Program-made: the position numbers and the translations under genes
DNA from: Gallionella sp.
Lineage (GTDB): Bacteria; Pseudomonadota; Gammaproteobacteria; Burkholderiales; Gallionellaceae
Assembly (NCBI GenBank): GCA_003153155.1
Contig: PLWV01000021.1
Coordinates: 3,557 to 67,556, forward strand
Reading direction: 5' to 3'
DNA: 64,000 nucleotides
Notes under the pieces: generated by a model
What the model was told of the DNA's origin: nothing
The model's input: the letters and a program-made list of their open reading frames with translations, nothing else
Databases searched by the model: none
In this document: piece by piece, positions 26,041 to 33,904 of the stretch
How the letters are laid out: every line of letters begins with the position of its first letter
Position numbering within the stretch: the stretch's first letter is position 1

Positions 26041-26771
26041 GCCTGCTAAACGACATCCCGCTATCCGCGCTGCATTTTTATCTGACCGCGCCCTATCCAT
26101 GCAGCTATCTGCCCGATCTGCAAGCGCGCTCGCAAGTCGCCACGCCCGCATTGCTGATCAGCACGCCGGTGTATTCAGAACTGGTGCAATGTGGCTTTCG
26201 GCGCAGCGGGACCTACACTTATCGGCCGCATTGCGATAATTGTCGCGCCTGTGTCCCGCTGCGCATATTGGCAAAACAATTCACGGCAAGTCGCTCGCAG
26301 CGGCGCGCCTGGAAGCAACACGCGCATCTCGAGGCTACGCTGCACCCGTTGCAAGACAACGCCGAATATTACGACCTCTATCAACGCTATCAGCGCACAC
26401 GCCACAAAGACGGCGGCATGGACAATGACGACCGCGAGTCGTATCAAAACTTTCTGCTGCAAAGTCATGTTGATTCGCTGCTGGTGGAATTTCGTGAGCA
26501 GGGCGTGCTGCGCATGGTCAGTGTGATCGACTTGCTCAGCGACGGTCTGTCCTCGGTGTATACCTTCTACGAGCCGGATTTGCCGCGTGCCCGCCTGGGG
26601 GTTTACAACGTGTTGTGGCAAATCGAGCTGTGTCGCAAACTCGATCTGGATTTCGTCTATCTGGGCTACTGGATAAAACACAGCCGCAAGATGGCTTACA
26701 AGACACAATACCAACCCGCGCAAGGCTTGTTGGACAGCACTTGGCAGACACTCGACAGGCCTGTGTCCTGA
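26037..26771 (+). CDS. bpt: Aspartate/glutamate leucyltransferase
   Basis: A bacterial ATE-like leucyltransferase (Bpt, sometimes called Ate) that adds Leu to N-terminal Asp/Glu, feeding the N-degron pathway together with Aat. The 244 aa start with an ATGA overlap on the aat stop. Features are the N-terminal Cys cluster [16 protein letters not shown] (with the Cys of [14 protein letters not shown]), then the core [20 protein letters not shown] and [23 protein letters not shown]. Its stop TGA (26769-26771) coincides with the TGATGAAACCAC end of a family A repeat fragment, so the repeat begins at the last codon. Confidence 0.95.
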   Translation: MSLLNDIPLSALHFYLTAPYPCSYLPDLQARSQVATPALLISTPVYSELVQCGFRRSGTYTYRPHCDNCRACVPLRILAKQFTASRSQRRAWKQHAHLEATLHPLQDNAEYYDLYQRYQRTRHKDGGMDNDDRESYQNFLLQSHVDSLLVEFREQGVLRMVSVIDLLSDGLSSVYTFYEPDLPRARLGVYNVLWQIELCRKLDLDFVYLGYWIKHSRKMAYKTQYQPAQGLLDSTWQTLDRPVS

Positions 26772-26972
26772 TGAAACCACTGGTGAAACGACTAGCCATC
26801 CCACTAAGCAACCAGAAGACAGTTGCCAAGTGTTTGGTTATAGCCATTCGACTAAGCCATCAGCCGATGCGCTTTTGGCCGGGCACCCGAAAGGCTTTGC
26901 ATAGCCATTCGGCTAAGTCACCAAAATACGGTGACATAAGCCGCTGGTTAACGATAGCCAAGTCGCTGGTTA
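26769..26972 (-). repeat. Cluster of family A units between bpt and the next gene
   Basis: After a 12-base tail fragment there is one intact 60-bp unit at 26781-26840 (stem CCACTAAGCAACC against AGTTGCCAAGTGT, loop AGAAGAC). A truncated loop-extended unit follows (with GGCCGGGCACCCG), then a shortened unit whose stem GTCACC pairs with GGTGAC around AAAATAC (to 26950), and finally a half unit ending GCTGGTTA at 26972. The plus-strand frame stays open throughout. Confidence 0.85.
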
Positions 26973-26997
26973 TGAGCGCAGTCGAAGGAGAATCAGC

Positions 26998-27921
26998 ATG
27001 AAGACACGTTTATGCATCTTCATATTTTCGCTAGTTTTACTACCACTGGCTGGATTGCTCTTGAGCGGCAAGGAATGGAGCGAACTCTCAACTGACACCC
27101 CTGCAGCCGGCACCCCGGCCGCGGCCGAGAATATCGCCGCGATATTGCTCACCACACTGATGTTACTGGGCTATGTCTTGCTCACCAATCACACGATCAA
27201 AAGGCGTACTGGCAACAGCCCGATGAACATTCAACGCAACTACTTCTTGTGGATGGCCGCAGCGAGCGCCATGCTCGGTTGGCTGCTGGCTTACCTGAAT
27301 CTGTTCACAGCAAGTTGGCCGACAGAACAAGGCAACCCCGCCGTGCAGCTATTGCTCTACACCCCGTTGTTCGCCTTGCTGGCTCCGGCAGTGCTCAGCA
27401 CCCGCGCCTTGCTCGGCGCGTTTCCAGGACTGCTCAAACGCCTGTCGCGCGGCATATCCTTGCCGATACCCAGCGGCGAAACGCTCGCCTTCAGCCTCGT
27501 GCCTATCGCCGCGCTAGGTCTGCTGGGTGGTGCGGTATGGCCCGCGCAATTATTCTGGCTGCTGTGGATCGCACCACTGTTACTGTTGGTCGCGCTGCAA
27601 CTGCTGTGGCACGAAAGCACGATTTTCTCCGGTCTCAAATCCGGTGATTGGGGGCGCGTAATTTGCGCCGCGCTGGCTGGAATTATTGTAGGCAACTTTA
27701 CCGTGATCAGCTATCAAATGGGTGGCGGAAACCTGATCAGCAATCTGCCCAATCCGCTGTTCGCGCAATTCGGCTATGCCGTATTCGGCTTGTTGTGCCT
27801 GCAACTCGGTGATGTCGTCGCAGAAAACTGGCGCGGCAAAAAACGCAGCAACCTGTTCCAACAAAAGAAAAAATTCCCGATCCCTGTGGTCGTCAAGCCA
27901 GCCGCCATTAAGAAGCATTAA
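26998..27921 (+). CDS. Integral membrane protein of unknown function, 307 aa
   Basis: I do not recognise a family. It has about seven to eight hydrophobic segments, the first at residues 4-24 ([19 protein letters not shown]) and others near 48-64, 85-102, 118-133, 160-190, 192-205, 220-235 and 255-270. A basic cytoplasmic C-terminus ([15 protein letters not shown]) follows. The ribosome binding site GAAGGAG lies just after the repeat cluster, in GCAGTCGAAGGAGAATC, so repeat-derived sequence probably supplies it. It is followed 2 bases later by pyrD, with which it is probably cotranslated. Confidence 0.7.
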   Translation: MKTRLCIFIFSLVLLPLAGLLLSGKEWSELSTDTPAAGTPAAAENIAAILLTTLMLLGYVLLTNHTIKRRTGNSPMNIQRNYFLWMAAASAMLGWLLAYLNLFTASWPTEQGNPAVQLLLYTPLFALLAPAVLSTRALLGAFPGLLKRLSRGISLPIPSGETLAFSLVPIAALGLLGGAVWPAQLFWLLWIAPLLLLVALQLLWHESTIFSGLKSGDWGRVICAALAGIIVGNFTVISYQMGGGNLISNLPNPLFAQFGYAVFGLLCLQLGDVVAENWRGKKRSNLFQQKKKFPIPVVVKPAAIKKH

Positions 27922-27923
27922 CC

Positions 27924-28940
27924 ATGTACCGACTGCTCCGTTCCGCGCTGTTCCAACTTGACCCGGAAACCGCCCACCATCTCACGCTTGGTGGTCTGCA
28001 AACCGCGTATTCATTGGGCTTGAGCGGCATCATCGCGCCGCGTCCGCCAGACAATCCGCGCACCGTTATGGGGCTGATTTTTCCCAATCCGGTCGGGCTA
28101 GCCGCCGGACTCGACAAGAATGGCGACTGCATAGACGGGCTTGCGGCACTCGGTTTTGGTTTCATCGAGATCGGCACCATCACCCCGCTGCCCCAGCCCG
28201 GCAACCCCAAGCCGCGCCTGTTCCGCCTGCCGCAAGCCAACGCCATCATCAACCGCATGGGCTTCAACAACGACGGCGCGGACAAGCTGATCGAGAATGT
28301 GCAGCGCGCTGACTATCGCGGTATATTGGGCATCAACATCGGCAAGAATGCCAACACGCCGATCGAAAATGCAGCGGACGATTACCTGATCTGCCTGCGA
28401 AAGGTGTATGCGCACGCCAGCTACGTCGCCGTCAACATCTCCTCGCCCAACACCAGGCATCTGCGCCAGTTGCAAGGCGAGGACGCGCTGAACGATCTGC
28501 TCAAGCCACTCAAGGCAGAACAACAAAAACTCGCCGACACGCATGGCAAATACGTGCCCATCGTTTTGAAGATCGCACCGGATATGGAAGCCGGGCAAGT
28601 CGCACAAATCGCGCGCCTGCTGATGCAACATCGCATCGACGGCGTGATCGCCACCAACACCACACTGTCACGCGAGGGCGTGGAAAACCTGCCGCATGGT
28701 GAAGAAAGCGGCGGCCTGAGCGGCGCACCAGTGCGCGACAAGTCCACCGGCGTGATCCGTCAGCTTGCTGCTGAACTGCAAGGCGCGTTGCCCATCATCG
28801 GTGTGGGTGGCATTTTGAGTGGCTCGGACGCCGCCGAAAAAATCCACGCCGGCGCGGCATTGGTACAGATATACAGCGGTTTGATTTATCGCGGTCCGGC
28901 GCTGGTAGCAGAAAGCTGTGCGGCAATCCGCGCTATCTAA
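27924..28940 (+). CDS. pyrD: Dihydroorotate dehydrogenase (quinone), class 2
   Basis: Oxidises dihydroorotate to orotate with transfer of electrons to ubiquinone, the fourth step of pyrimidine synthesis, at the inner membrane. The 338 aa have the class 2 N-terminal helical extension ([24 protein letters not shown]). FMN and substrate motifs include [49 protein letters not shown] (catalytic Ser region), KIAPDM, and [18 protein letters not shown]. The start follows the previous stop by two bases. Confidence 0.97.
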   Translation: MYRLLRSALFQLDPETAHHLTLGGLQTAYSLGLSGIIAPRPPDNPRTVMGLIFPNPVGLAAGLDKNGDCIDGLAALGFGFIEIGTITPLPQPGNPKPRLFRLPQANAIINRMGFNNDGADKLIENVQRADYRGILGINIGKNANTPIENAADDYLICLRKVYAHASYVAVNISSPNTRHLRQLQGEDALNDLLKPLKAEQQKLADTHGKYVPIVLKIAPDMEAGQVAQIARLLMQHRIDGVIATNTTLSREGVENLPHGEESGGLSGAPVRDKSTGVIRQLAAELQGALPIIGVGGILSGSDAAEKIHAGAALVQIYSGLIYRGPALVAESCAAIRAI

Positions 28941-29012
28941 GTCCGCCATAAACCTGGATTGTTCATTAGCCGGTGCAGCACCAAAAATCAATGGGTGGAA
29001 TGGCTATAACCA

Positions 29013-29340
29013 TAACCAATCACTTGGCAGCTTGCTGCCTTAGTGAGATGGCTAGTTGTTTCATCAATGACTTACCCAGCGTATTTTGCTGGGTTATAAC
29101 CAACCACTTGGTTGTCGTTTTTCGGGTGCCCGGCCAAAAGTTCTTCGGCTGACAACCTGGTGGAATGGCTAGTAGTTTTATCAGTAAGATGGCTATAACC
29201 AGCCGCTTGGCCACCGTTTTTTGGTGGCATAGCGGAATGGCTATAACCAATGACTTGGATGTCGTTTTTGGACAGCCTAGTCAGATGGCTAGTAGTTCCA
29301 CCAGAGGTTTCATCAGTAGTCTCATCAGTGGTTTCATCAG
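29013..29340 (+). repeat. Tandem array of family A hairpin units
   Basis: Units in order are: 54 bp (29013-29066; stems GGCAGC/GCTGCC), a 30-bp core (29067-29096; ACCCAGC/GCTGGGT), the 87-bp loop-extended form (29097-29183; GGTTGTC/GACAACC), 48 bp (29196-29243; GCCACC/GGTGGC) and a full 60 bp (29244-29303; TGACT/AGTCA outer stem). Decayed tail pieces repeat TTTCATCAG up to 29340. All unit lengths are multiples of three, and one minus-strand frame stays open over most of it. It directly abuts the IS30 remnant. Bases 28941-29012 hold only decayed repeat. Confidence 0.85.
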
Positions 29341-29907
29341 AAGCAACGCAAGAAACGTTACGGTAAGAGAGATCGGCGCGGCATGATTCCTAACCGTCTT
29401 TCCATCGATGATCGTCCGGCCATCGTCGATGAACGTAAGAGGATTGGCGATTGGGAAGCTGATACCGTCATCGGCAAGAACCACCGGCAAGCCATCGTGA
29501 GCATCGTTGAACGCAAGACGGGATTCACACTGATCCGCAAGGTTGAGCGCAAGACTGCGCACGCAGTCAGCCAAGCGATGGTCGGGCTACTAAAGCCCTA
29601 TCAGAATAAGGTACACACCATTACTTCGGACAACGGGCGTGAATTCGCCGGGCATGAAAAAATTGCGGCAATGTTGAAGGCAGACTTCTACTTCGCTTAC
29701 CCTTGCTTATCTTGGGAGCGAGGCACCAACGAAAACACCAATGGATTAATACGGCAGTACTTCCCGAAGAACAGGGACTTCACCACGATTACACAACAGG
29801 AGATCGATACAGCGATGGAGAGACTGAACAACCGACCCAGAAAACGACTTGGATACCAGACACCCAATCAGGTATTCTTCAAGTCAGGCGTTGCACTTCA
29901 AATTTGA
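29341..29907 (+). pseudogene. IS30-family transposase, 5' truncated
   Basis: The C-terminal catalytic half of an IS30-type DDE transposase. It starts in mid-protein with KKRYGKRDRRGMIPNRLSID, then IGDWEADTVIGKN (first D), TITSDNGREFAGHE (second D) and WERGTNENTNGLIRQYFPK (catalytic E), and ends NNRPRKRLGYQTPNQVF, so all three DDE residues are present. The N-terminal helix-turn-helix region (about 150 residues) is missing; the family A array lies where it should be. After the stop, GCACTTCAAATTTGAACC looks like the right terminal inverted repeat. With no start or DNA-binding domain it is probably inactive. Confidence 0.88.
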
Positions 29908-29921
29908 ACCCGCGCCTCAAT

Positions 29922-30122
29922 TCATTTTCTGAATATCCAGAAAAGAAGCGACAGCACCAGAGAAATGATGATGCTGGTAGTGATCGGAAAGTAGAGGCTG
30001 AATCCTTTACGCTCGATATAAATATCACCTGGAAGATGACCGATGCCCAGCTTGGACAGCCAAGGCCAAGCCACTCCAACCAGGATGAAAATGATGCCAA
30101 TAATGACGAGCCACTTTGCCAT
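29922..30122 (-). CDS. DUF2905 small membrane protein
   Basis: A 66-aa protein with two membrane spans: residues 3-20 (KWLVIIGIIFILVGVAWP) and about 43-63 (FPITTSIIISLVLSLLFWIF). Between them is the DUF2905 hallmark GHLPGDIYIERKGFSLYFP. The start at 30122 (MAKWLVIIG) is chosen; in-frame codons further upstream lack family similarity. Its function is unknown. It is convergent with the transposase remnant and follows the ankyrin gene on the minus strand. Confidence 0.9.
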   Translation of the reverse strand: MAKWLVIIGIIFILVGVAWPWLSKLGIGHLPGDIYIERKGFSLYFPITTSIIISLVLSLLFWIFRK

Positions 30123-30168
30123 AATCGCTACCTCATGACAGCCTGAATAGTGGATGCGGCACAGGCTG

Positions 30169-31065
30169 CTAGCGGTTTGCGGTGAGCAGTGCCACGATCT
30201 CTTCATGCTTGTTTTTGGTGGCAAGGGTCAAGGGCGTTGTGCCATCCTGGTATTTTGTGCCGCGGTTCGCACCCTTGGCGAGCAGCAGTTTGACTACTTC
30301 GGTATGACCGTTGGCGGCGGCCTTGTGCAGTGGCGTCCAGCCGTCGTTGCTGGCGAGATTGACATCGGCGCCACCGGCAATCAGTTGCCCGGCAGTCAGC
30401 AGGTGGCCGCGTATGGCAGCTTGCAGCAGCGGTGTCCAGCCATGGTTGCTGCGTCCGTTCACATTGGCGCGTTTTTCCACGAGCAGTTTCACTATGTTGC
30501 TGTAACCGTTGAATGCGGCACAGTGCAGCGGCCCATAACCTTCCTTATTTTTGGCGCGGACGTCGGCGCCGCTGCGGATGAGAAAGATTGCAACTTCTTC
30601 CTTGCCATTTAAGGTTGATACCATCAGCGGTGTCCAGCGGTGCTCATCGCGCGTATCAATATCCACGCCGCTGCTCAGGAACAACGCAACGGCATTGCGG
30701 TCGCCCTTTTCGGCTGACTGGATGAAACCACTGGGAGAAAAAGCATAGCCTTGCTGCTCGATGGCGGCTTTTTTCGATGCTTCCACGTCGTCCCAGGGAT
30801 TAACCCCAGCCGCGCCTTGCTGTTTCTGGCTGCGTAATTTTGCGTGCACCAAGCTCAACGAGAAAATTTCGGATGCCACCTCGGGAGGGAACCCCTCTCG
30901 GGTGCTAGCGCGGTTATCAAGCATCAGCTCGGTAAAGTAATCATCAATTTCCCTTGAATGCCACAGATTAATGATACGGTTCAACACACGCGGGTACCAC
31001 TCCTCCAGATTTTTTGGGTAGAGCTTCTCTTTGCCGCCCAGCAGGCGTAACAGTTTTTCGTTCAT
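30169..31065 (-). CDS. Ankyrin-repeat protein
   Basis: Residues about 110-298 form five ankyrin repeats with the consensus G-x-TPLHxAAxxGH (RWTPLMVSTLNGKEEVA, GYGPLHCAAFNGYSNIV, GWTPLLQAAIRGHLLTA, GWTPLHKAAANGHTEVV, GTTPLTLATKNKHEEIV). The N-terminal ~100 residues (LLRLLGGKEKLYPKNLEEWYPRVLNRI) form a separate helical domain. The start at 31065 (MNEKLLRLL) is preferred; an ATG at 31116 would add 17 residues with no plausible Shine-Dalgarno. There is no signal peptide. Ankyrin repeats mediate protein binding; the partner is unknown. Confidence 0.85.
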   Translation of the reverse strand: MNEKLLRLLGGKEKLYPKNLEEWYPRVLNRIINLWHSREIDDYFTELMLDNRASTREGFPPEVASEIFSLSLVHAKLRSQKQQGAAGVNPWDDVEASKKAAIEQQGYAFSPSGFIQSAEKGDRNAVALFLSSGVDIDTRDEHRWTPLMVSTLNGKEEVAIFLIRSGADVRAKNKEGYGPLHCAAFNGYSNIVKLLVEKRANVNGRSNHGWTPLLQAAIRGHLLTAGQLIAGGADVNLASNDGWTPLHKAAANGHTEVVKLLLAKGANRGTKYQDGTTPLTLATKNKHEEIVALLTANR

Positions 31066-31261
31066 CGTAGTGGTGTGCGCGTTTATTGTCATGGTAAACC
31101 ATAATCCAATGTACAACTAATGAATGACCGCTTGTATGGTTGGAGTGGTGTTATCGGCTTTTTTCTGCAACAGTTAAGAAGTCGGGGTGGAGGGACCAAT
31201 GGCAGCATCTGCTCTCCTTGCCGGAAGCGTTGCAGGCGGCTGAGTCGCAACTGCATAAAGG

Positions 31262-31292
31262 GCAATAAAAAGCCCGCCGAAGCGGGCTGTGT
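31262..31292 (-). terminator. Terminator of the pseudopilin gene
   Basis: On the minus strand AGCCCGC pairs with GCGGGCT around TTCG and is followed by TTTTATTGC. It lies 17-47 bases after the stop of the pilin-like gene. The UUCG-type tetraloop favours a stable hairpin. Confidence 0.85.
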
Positions 31293-31308
31293 CACGCCGG
31301 GTGATTTA

Positions 31309-31962
31309 TTAAACGCCCATGCAAACGGTATAGGTTATTGCATCGCTACCTGCCACTGCGGAAAGATCAATGGCCGTTTGTTGAACCGCCATCGGGCGTG
31401 CCCCCGCGTTATTGGCGATAACTCTCATCGAACCAGTGGTGGTGTTGCCATCATCCATCTGTATATCGAGCTGTTTGGCAAACTTGCCCAATATCCCGGC
31501 AGAACAAATGACGTAAGTCCCATTAAGGTTAAGCACCGGGTTGTCGGTAACTGTGCCATTGGTAATACCGATAAGGCCACCGGCAGAATTAGTTGGCAGC
31601 AAGTCTGCGCCTGATGTAGGTCCGGGGGCCAAACCAGCGAGACGAACATCTTGCCAGAATAATTGGGTTTCATCGGTGGCGGTTGTGGAATCCCATTTTC
31701 CGTCGATGATGCCATTGCCATTGCCATTGCCGGTGGCAACCACATGGCTGACAGCCGCAACGTCATCCCCCGGTAACGCCTTGTACTTGTCCTGATAGCC
31801 GTAGATCAACACCGGGAGGTTTCTGAAATCAGTCGCAAGGTTTTTCACCCTGGCGCTGTTGATCAGTTCTTGTCCTTTCAGTACACCGCCGAGCAGCAGG
31901 CCGATAATCACCAGTACGATGGCGATTTCGATTAAGGTAAAGCCGGATTGATTGCGTTTCAT
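31309..31962 (-). CDS. Type IV prepilin-like protein (pseudopilin)
   Basis: A 217-aa protein with a prepilin leader MKRNQSG and mature start FTLIEIAIVLVIIGLLLGGVL, including the conserved E5 and the hydrophobic helix. PilD would cleave after Gly7. The rest is a globular domain rich in Gly, Asn and Thr, with a GNGNGNGIIDG loop and two Cys near the C-terminus (YVICSAG and YTVCMGV) that could form the disulfide-bonded D-region. It is transcribed alone with its own terminator, away from core pil genes. It could be a minor pilin or a pseudopilin of an envelope-spanning system. Confidence 0.87.
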   Translation of the reverse strand: MKRNQSGFTLIEIAIVLVIIGLLLGGVLKGQELINSARVKNLATDFRNLPVLIYGYQDKYKALPGDDVAAVSHVVATGNGNGNGIIDGKWDSTTATDETQLFWQDVRLAGLAPGPTSGADLLPTNSAGGLIGITNGTVTDNPVLNLNGTYVICSAGILGKFAKQLDIQMDDGNTTTGSMRVIANNAGARPMAVQQTAIDLSAVAGSDAITYTVCMGV

Positions 31963-32397
31963 TATGATAATCTCCTGTTTGTATGTGCCACGCCTGAGTT
32001 ACAGCAAGTGTTGGGCCAATGCTACATAATTCTTTTGGCTTTGTCACTCCCGCGCAGCAGAGAAGCCATTAAATCAAGCCATTCGACTGAATCAGGTCTG
32101 TCATGGCGGATTTCCTGGGATGTTCGAGAGGGACGGTGTGCGACTTGATCAGGGTGATTTTGACGAGATATTGACAGGGTGATGACGAATTTGGAGCGAA
32201 AGCTTGACCGTCTTCTTTTGGCGTAGACCTGCCATTCACTAATGTCCGAAAATGACCGAAGGAGACATTCTCGTCGAAGTCATACGACATTTTGCTGCAG
32301 CATCAACGTTCAACCAGGCCATGAAAAAAACCGAACTTAACCTTCCAATTATTGCGTTCCCTCAGCTTGCACATGCGCGTGGTGGCATACTGGAAAC
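31963..32397. other. Gene-free stretch upstream of the pilin-like gene
   Basis: The 435 bases between the pilin start and a family B element contain no convincing gene. The AT-rich part next to the pilin start may carry its promoter; CTCC at 31972-31975 reads GGAG on the minus strand, about 9 bases before the ATG. The rest has short open frames with no recognisable domain and looks like decayed sequence. Confidence 0.5.
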
Positions 32398-32604
32398 ATA
32401 TGGGAACCTCTAAAATCCAGATTTCATCCCAACTGATGGAACTACTAGCCATTCCACTAGGTCGCCAAAGAACGGCAACCAAGTGGCTGGTTATGCTGCG
32501 TTGCGTAAAAAATTTCTTGCTTGCATATAACCCATATGCGGCGCTGCGAAATTTTCCCGCGCCTTGCATTTGGGCGAACCCTGAATTTTTAGAGGTCCCC
32601 ATAT
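32398..32604 (+). repeat. Family B palindromic element (copy 3) with nested family A unit
   Basis: The ends are CATATGGGAACCTCTAAAA and (right end, reversed) CATATGGGGACCTCTAAAA. The interior has GCTGCGTTGCG and CATATGCGGCGCTGCGAA as in copies 1 and 2. A complete family A unit occupies 32434-32493. No gene lies within it. Confidence 0.82.
32434..32493 (-). repeat. Family A 60-bp unit nested in a family B element (copy 5)
   Basis: On the minus strand: head TAACCAG, stem CCACTTGGTTGCC, loop GTTCTTT, stem GGCGACCTAGTGG, tail AATGGCTAGTAGTTCCATCA. It is exactly 60 bases, with the outer stem CCACT/AGTGG where other copies have CGACT/AGTCG. Confidence 0.9.
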
Positions 32605-32687
32605 GGTGATGGCGGATAATTTATACGACAATTCGGACAGCGGCGTATTCCTGTCGCCAAGCTCATTATGCTGATAAGGAGATAAAT

Positions 32688-32774
32688 ATGGACGTGTTGC
32701 AAAAGATAATAATTTTCGTCGCGGTGGCCCTGGTTGTTAGCGGCCTGATCTGGTTCATTTTCATAGCGCATTGA
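32688..32774 (+). CDS. 28-residue single-span membrane peptide
   Basis: ATG at 32688 is preceded by a strong Shine-Dalgarno, AAGGAGATAAAT. The product starts MDVLQKIIIFVAVALVVSG and ends LIWFIFIAH: one hydrophobic helix with almost no soluble part. Family unknown. The signal for a real gene is the combination of ribosome binding site, spacing and hydrophobic pattern. It could be a small regulatory membrane peptide; a remnant is also possible. Confidence 0.55.
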   Translation: MDVLQKIIIFVAVALVVSGLIWFIFIAH

Positions 32775-32967
32775 GTGGCCGTTGCCGGCCGGTAAGAAGC
32801 CGGCGGCGGACGGTTGTCATCCAAGCAAATCGAAGTTGCGTTGTGGGCAGATTGCCCGTGGGCGATCTCGCTTCAGCTTCGTATGAAGCGTTATCGGCGT
32901 AACCGCTTTGATCAACTATTAAATGAGGCTCATCCGTTTTTTTTGAATAATTCTGGTCAGGATAGAT

Positions 32968-33624
32968 ATGAAAAAAGATTTCTGGCTGGAACGCTGGGAG
33001 CGGGAAGAAATCGGTTTTCACCAGAACGTGATTAATCCTTATTTGTGTGAATACTGGCAGGAATTGCATCTTGCCTGCGACAGCATGGTGTTCGTGCCGC
33101 TGTGTGGCAAAAGCCGCGACATGCTATGGCTGCGCAAGCAGGGGCATCAGGTTATGGGTGTGGAACTGAGCAACATCGCGGTGCAAGCGTTCTTCAAGGA
33201 AAACGGCTACACCCCGCATCACGTCGCCCGCGGAAAATTTGAGCATTGCGAAGCGGATGGCATCCGCATCCTGTGCGGCGATTTTTTCGATTTGAGCAAG
33301 GATGACTTGGCAAAAGTGAGCGCGGTGTACGACCGCGCATCGCTGATTGCGCTGCCGCCGGAAATGCGTGAACGCTATGTCCGCCACTTGGCGGGCATCC
33401 TGCCGCCCGCAACGCAAATCCTGCTTATTACTGTCGACTATCCCCAGCCTGAAATGCCGGGTCCGCCATTTTCGGTTTCTTCGGGCGAAGTAGAAGCGCT
33501 CTACCGCGAGCACGCCGAGGTGCGCTTGCTGGTGCAGTTGGACGTGCTGGCGCAAAACCCGCGCTTCCAGGAACGCGGTTTGAGCCGCTTGCAGGAAAAC
33601 ATCTTCCTACTGACACTGCGCTAG
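32968..33624 (+). CDS. tpm: Thiopurine S-methyltransferase
   Basis: A SAM-dependent TPMT-family enzyme, 218 aa, cytoplasmic. It starts MKKDFWLERWEREEIGFHQ, the family N-terminus, and has the SAM motif VPLCGKSRDMLWLRKQGHQVMGVELS and the VYDRASLIALPPEMRERYV segment. Bacterial TPMT methylates thiopurines and oxidised selenium or tellurium species; selenite or tellurite resistance is the usual bacterial association. No related genes are near. Promoter and regulation are not evident. Confidence 0.95.
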   Translation: MKKDFWLERWEREEIGFHQNVINPYLCEYWQELHLACDSMVFVPLCGKSRDMLWLRKQGHQVMGVELSNIAVQAFFKENGYTPHHVARGKFEHCEADGIRILCGDFFDLSKDDLAKVSAVYDRASLIALPPEMRERYVRHLAGILPPATQILLITVDYPQPEMPGPPFSVSSGEVEALYREHAEVRLLVQLDVLAQNPRFQERGLSRLQENIFLLTLR

Positions 33625-33808
33625 CTCGGATAAGGTTGCTTGGCGGTAATGACCAGTTGATCGAACCGGACCGGGTCGAAGAAAAGTTAAGCAGCAGATC
33701 GAATAAAGGGAATCTCTGGAAGCGCAACCTTTTTCTGAAATAGTGACAAGGCGAGATGTGGTAGCATAAAATTCCATGCCACACCGATCACTGAACACTC
33801 ACCGCACT

Positions 33809-33904
33809 ATGCCATATATGAAGCGCTTCCTGACATGGGTGCCACTGCCTGTTGTACTGTGCGGCACCGCAGCAGCAGACTGCAGGAGGGCAAAGCGGTG
33901 GTAG
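33809..33904 (+). other. Signal-peptide-like short frame overlapping the GGDEF gene start
   Basis: A 31-codon frame starting MPYMKRFLTWVPLPVVLCGT and continuing AAADCRRAKRW encodes a basic N-terminus, hydrophobic core and AAA cleavage-like site, then stops at 33904, 7 bases into the diguanylate cyclase gene. It may be a leader peptide or the remnant of a lost periplasmic sensor domain whose frame was broken. Confidence 0.35.

Noticed and set aside
26615-27001. 128-codon frame across the bpt end and repeats
   Set aside because: It overlaps bpt in another frame and then reads repeat sequence only.
29020-29250. Minus-strand 76-codon frame as a gene
   Set aside because: It consists wholly of family A units (repeating LAIPLGxQ) and has no ribosome binding site.
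29013-29303. CRISPR array
   Set aside because: The repeats are hairpins of differing length without regularly sized unique spacers, and there are no cas genes.
29013-29303. Integron attC sites
   Set aside because: Conserved ends with variable paired middles are similar in principle, but the core sites RYYYAAC/GTTRRRY are not present in the right arrangement, there is no integrase, and copies lie inside genes.
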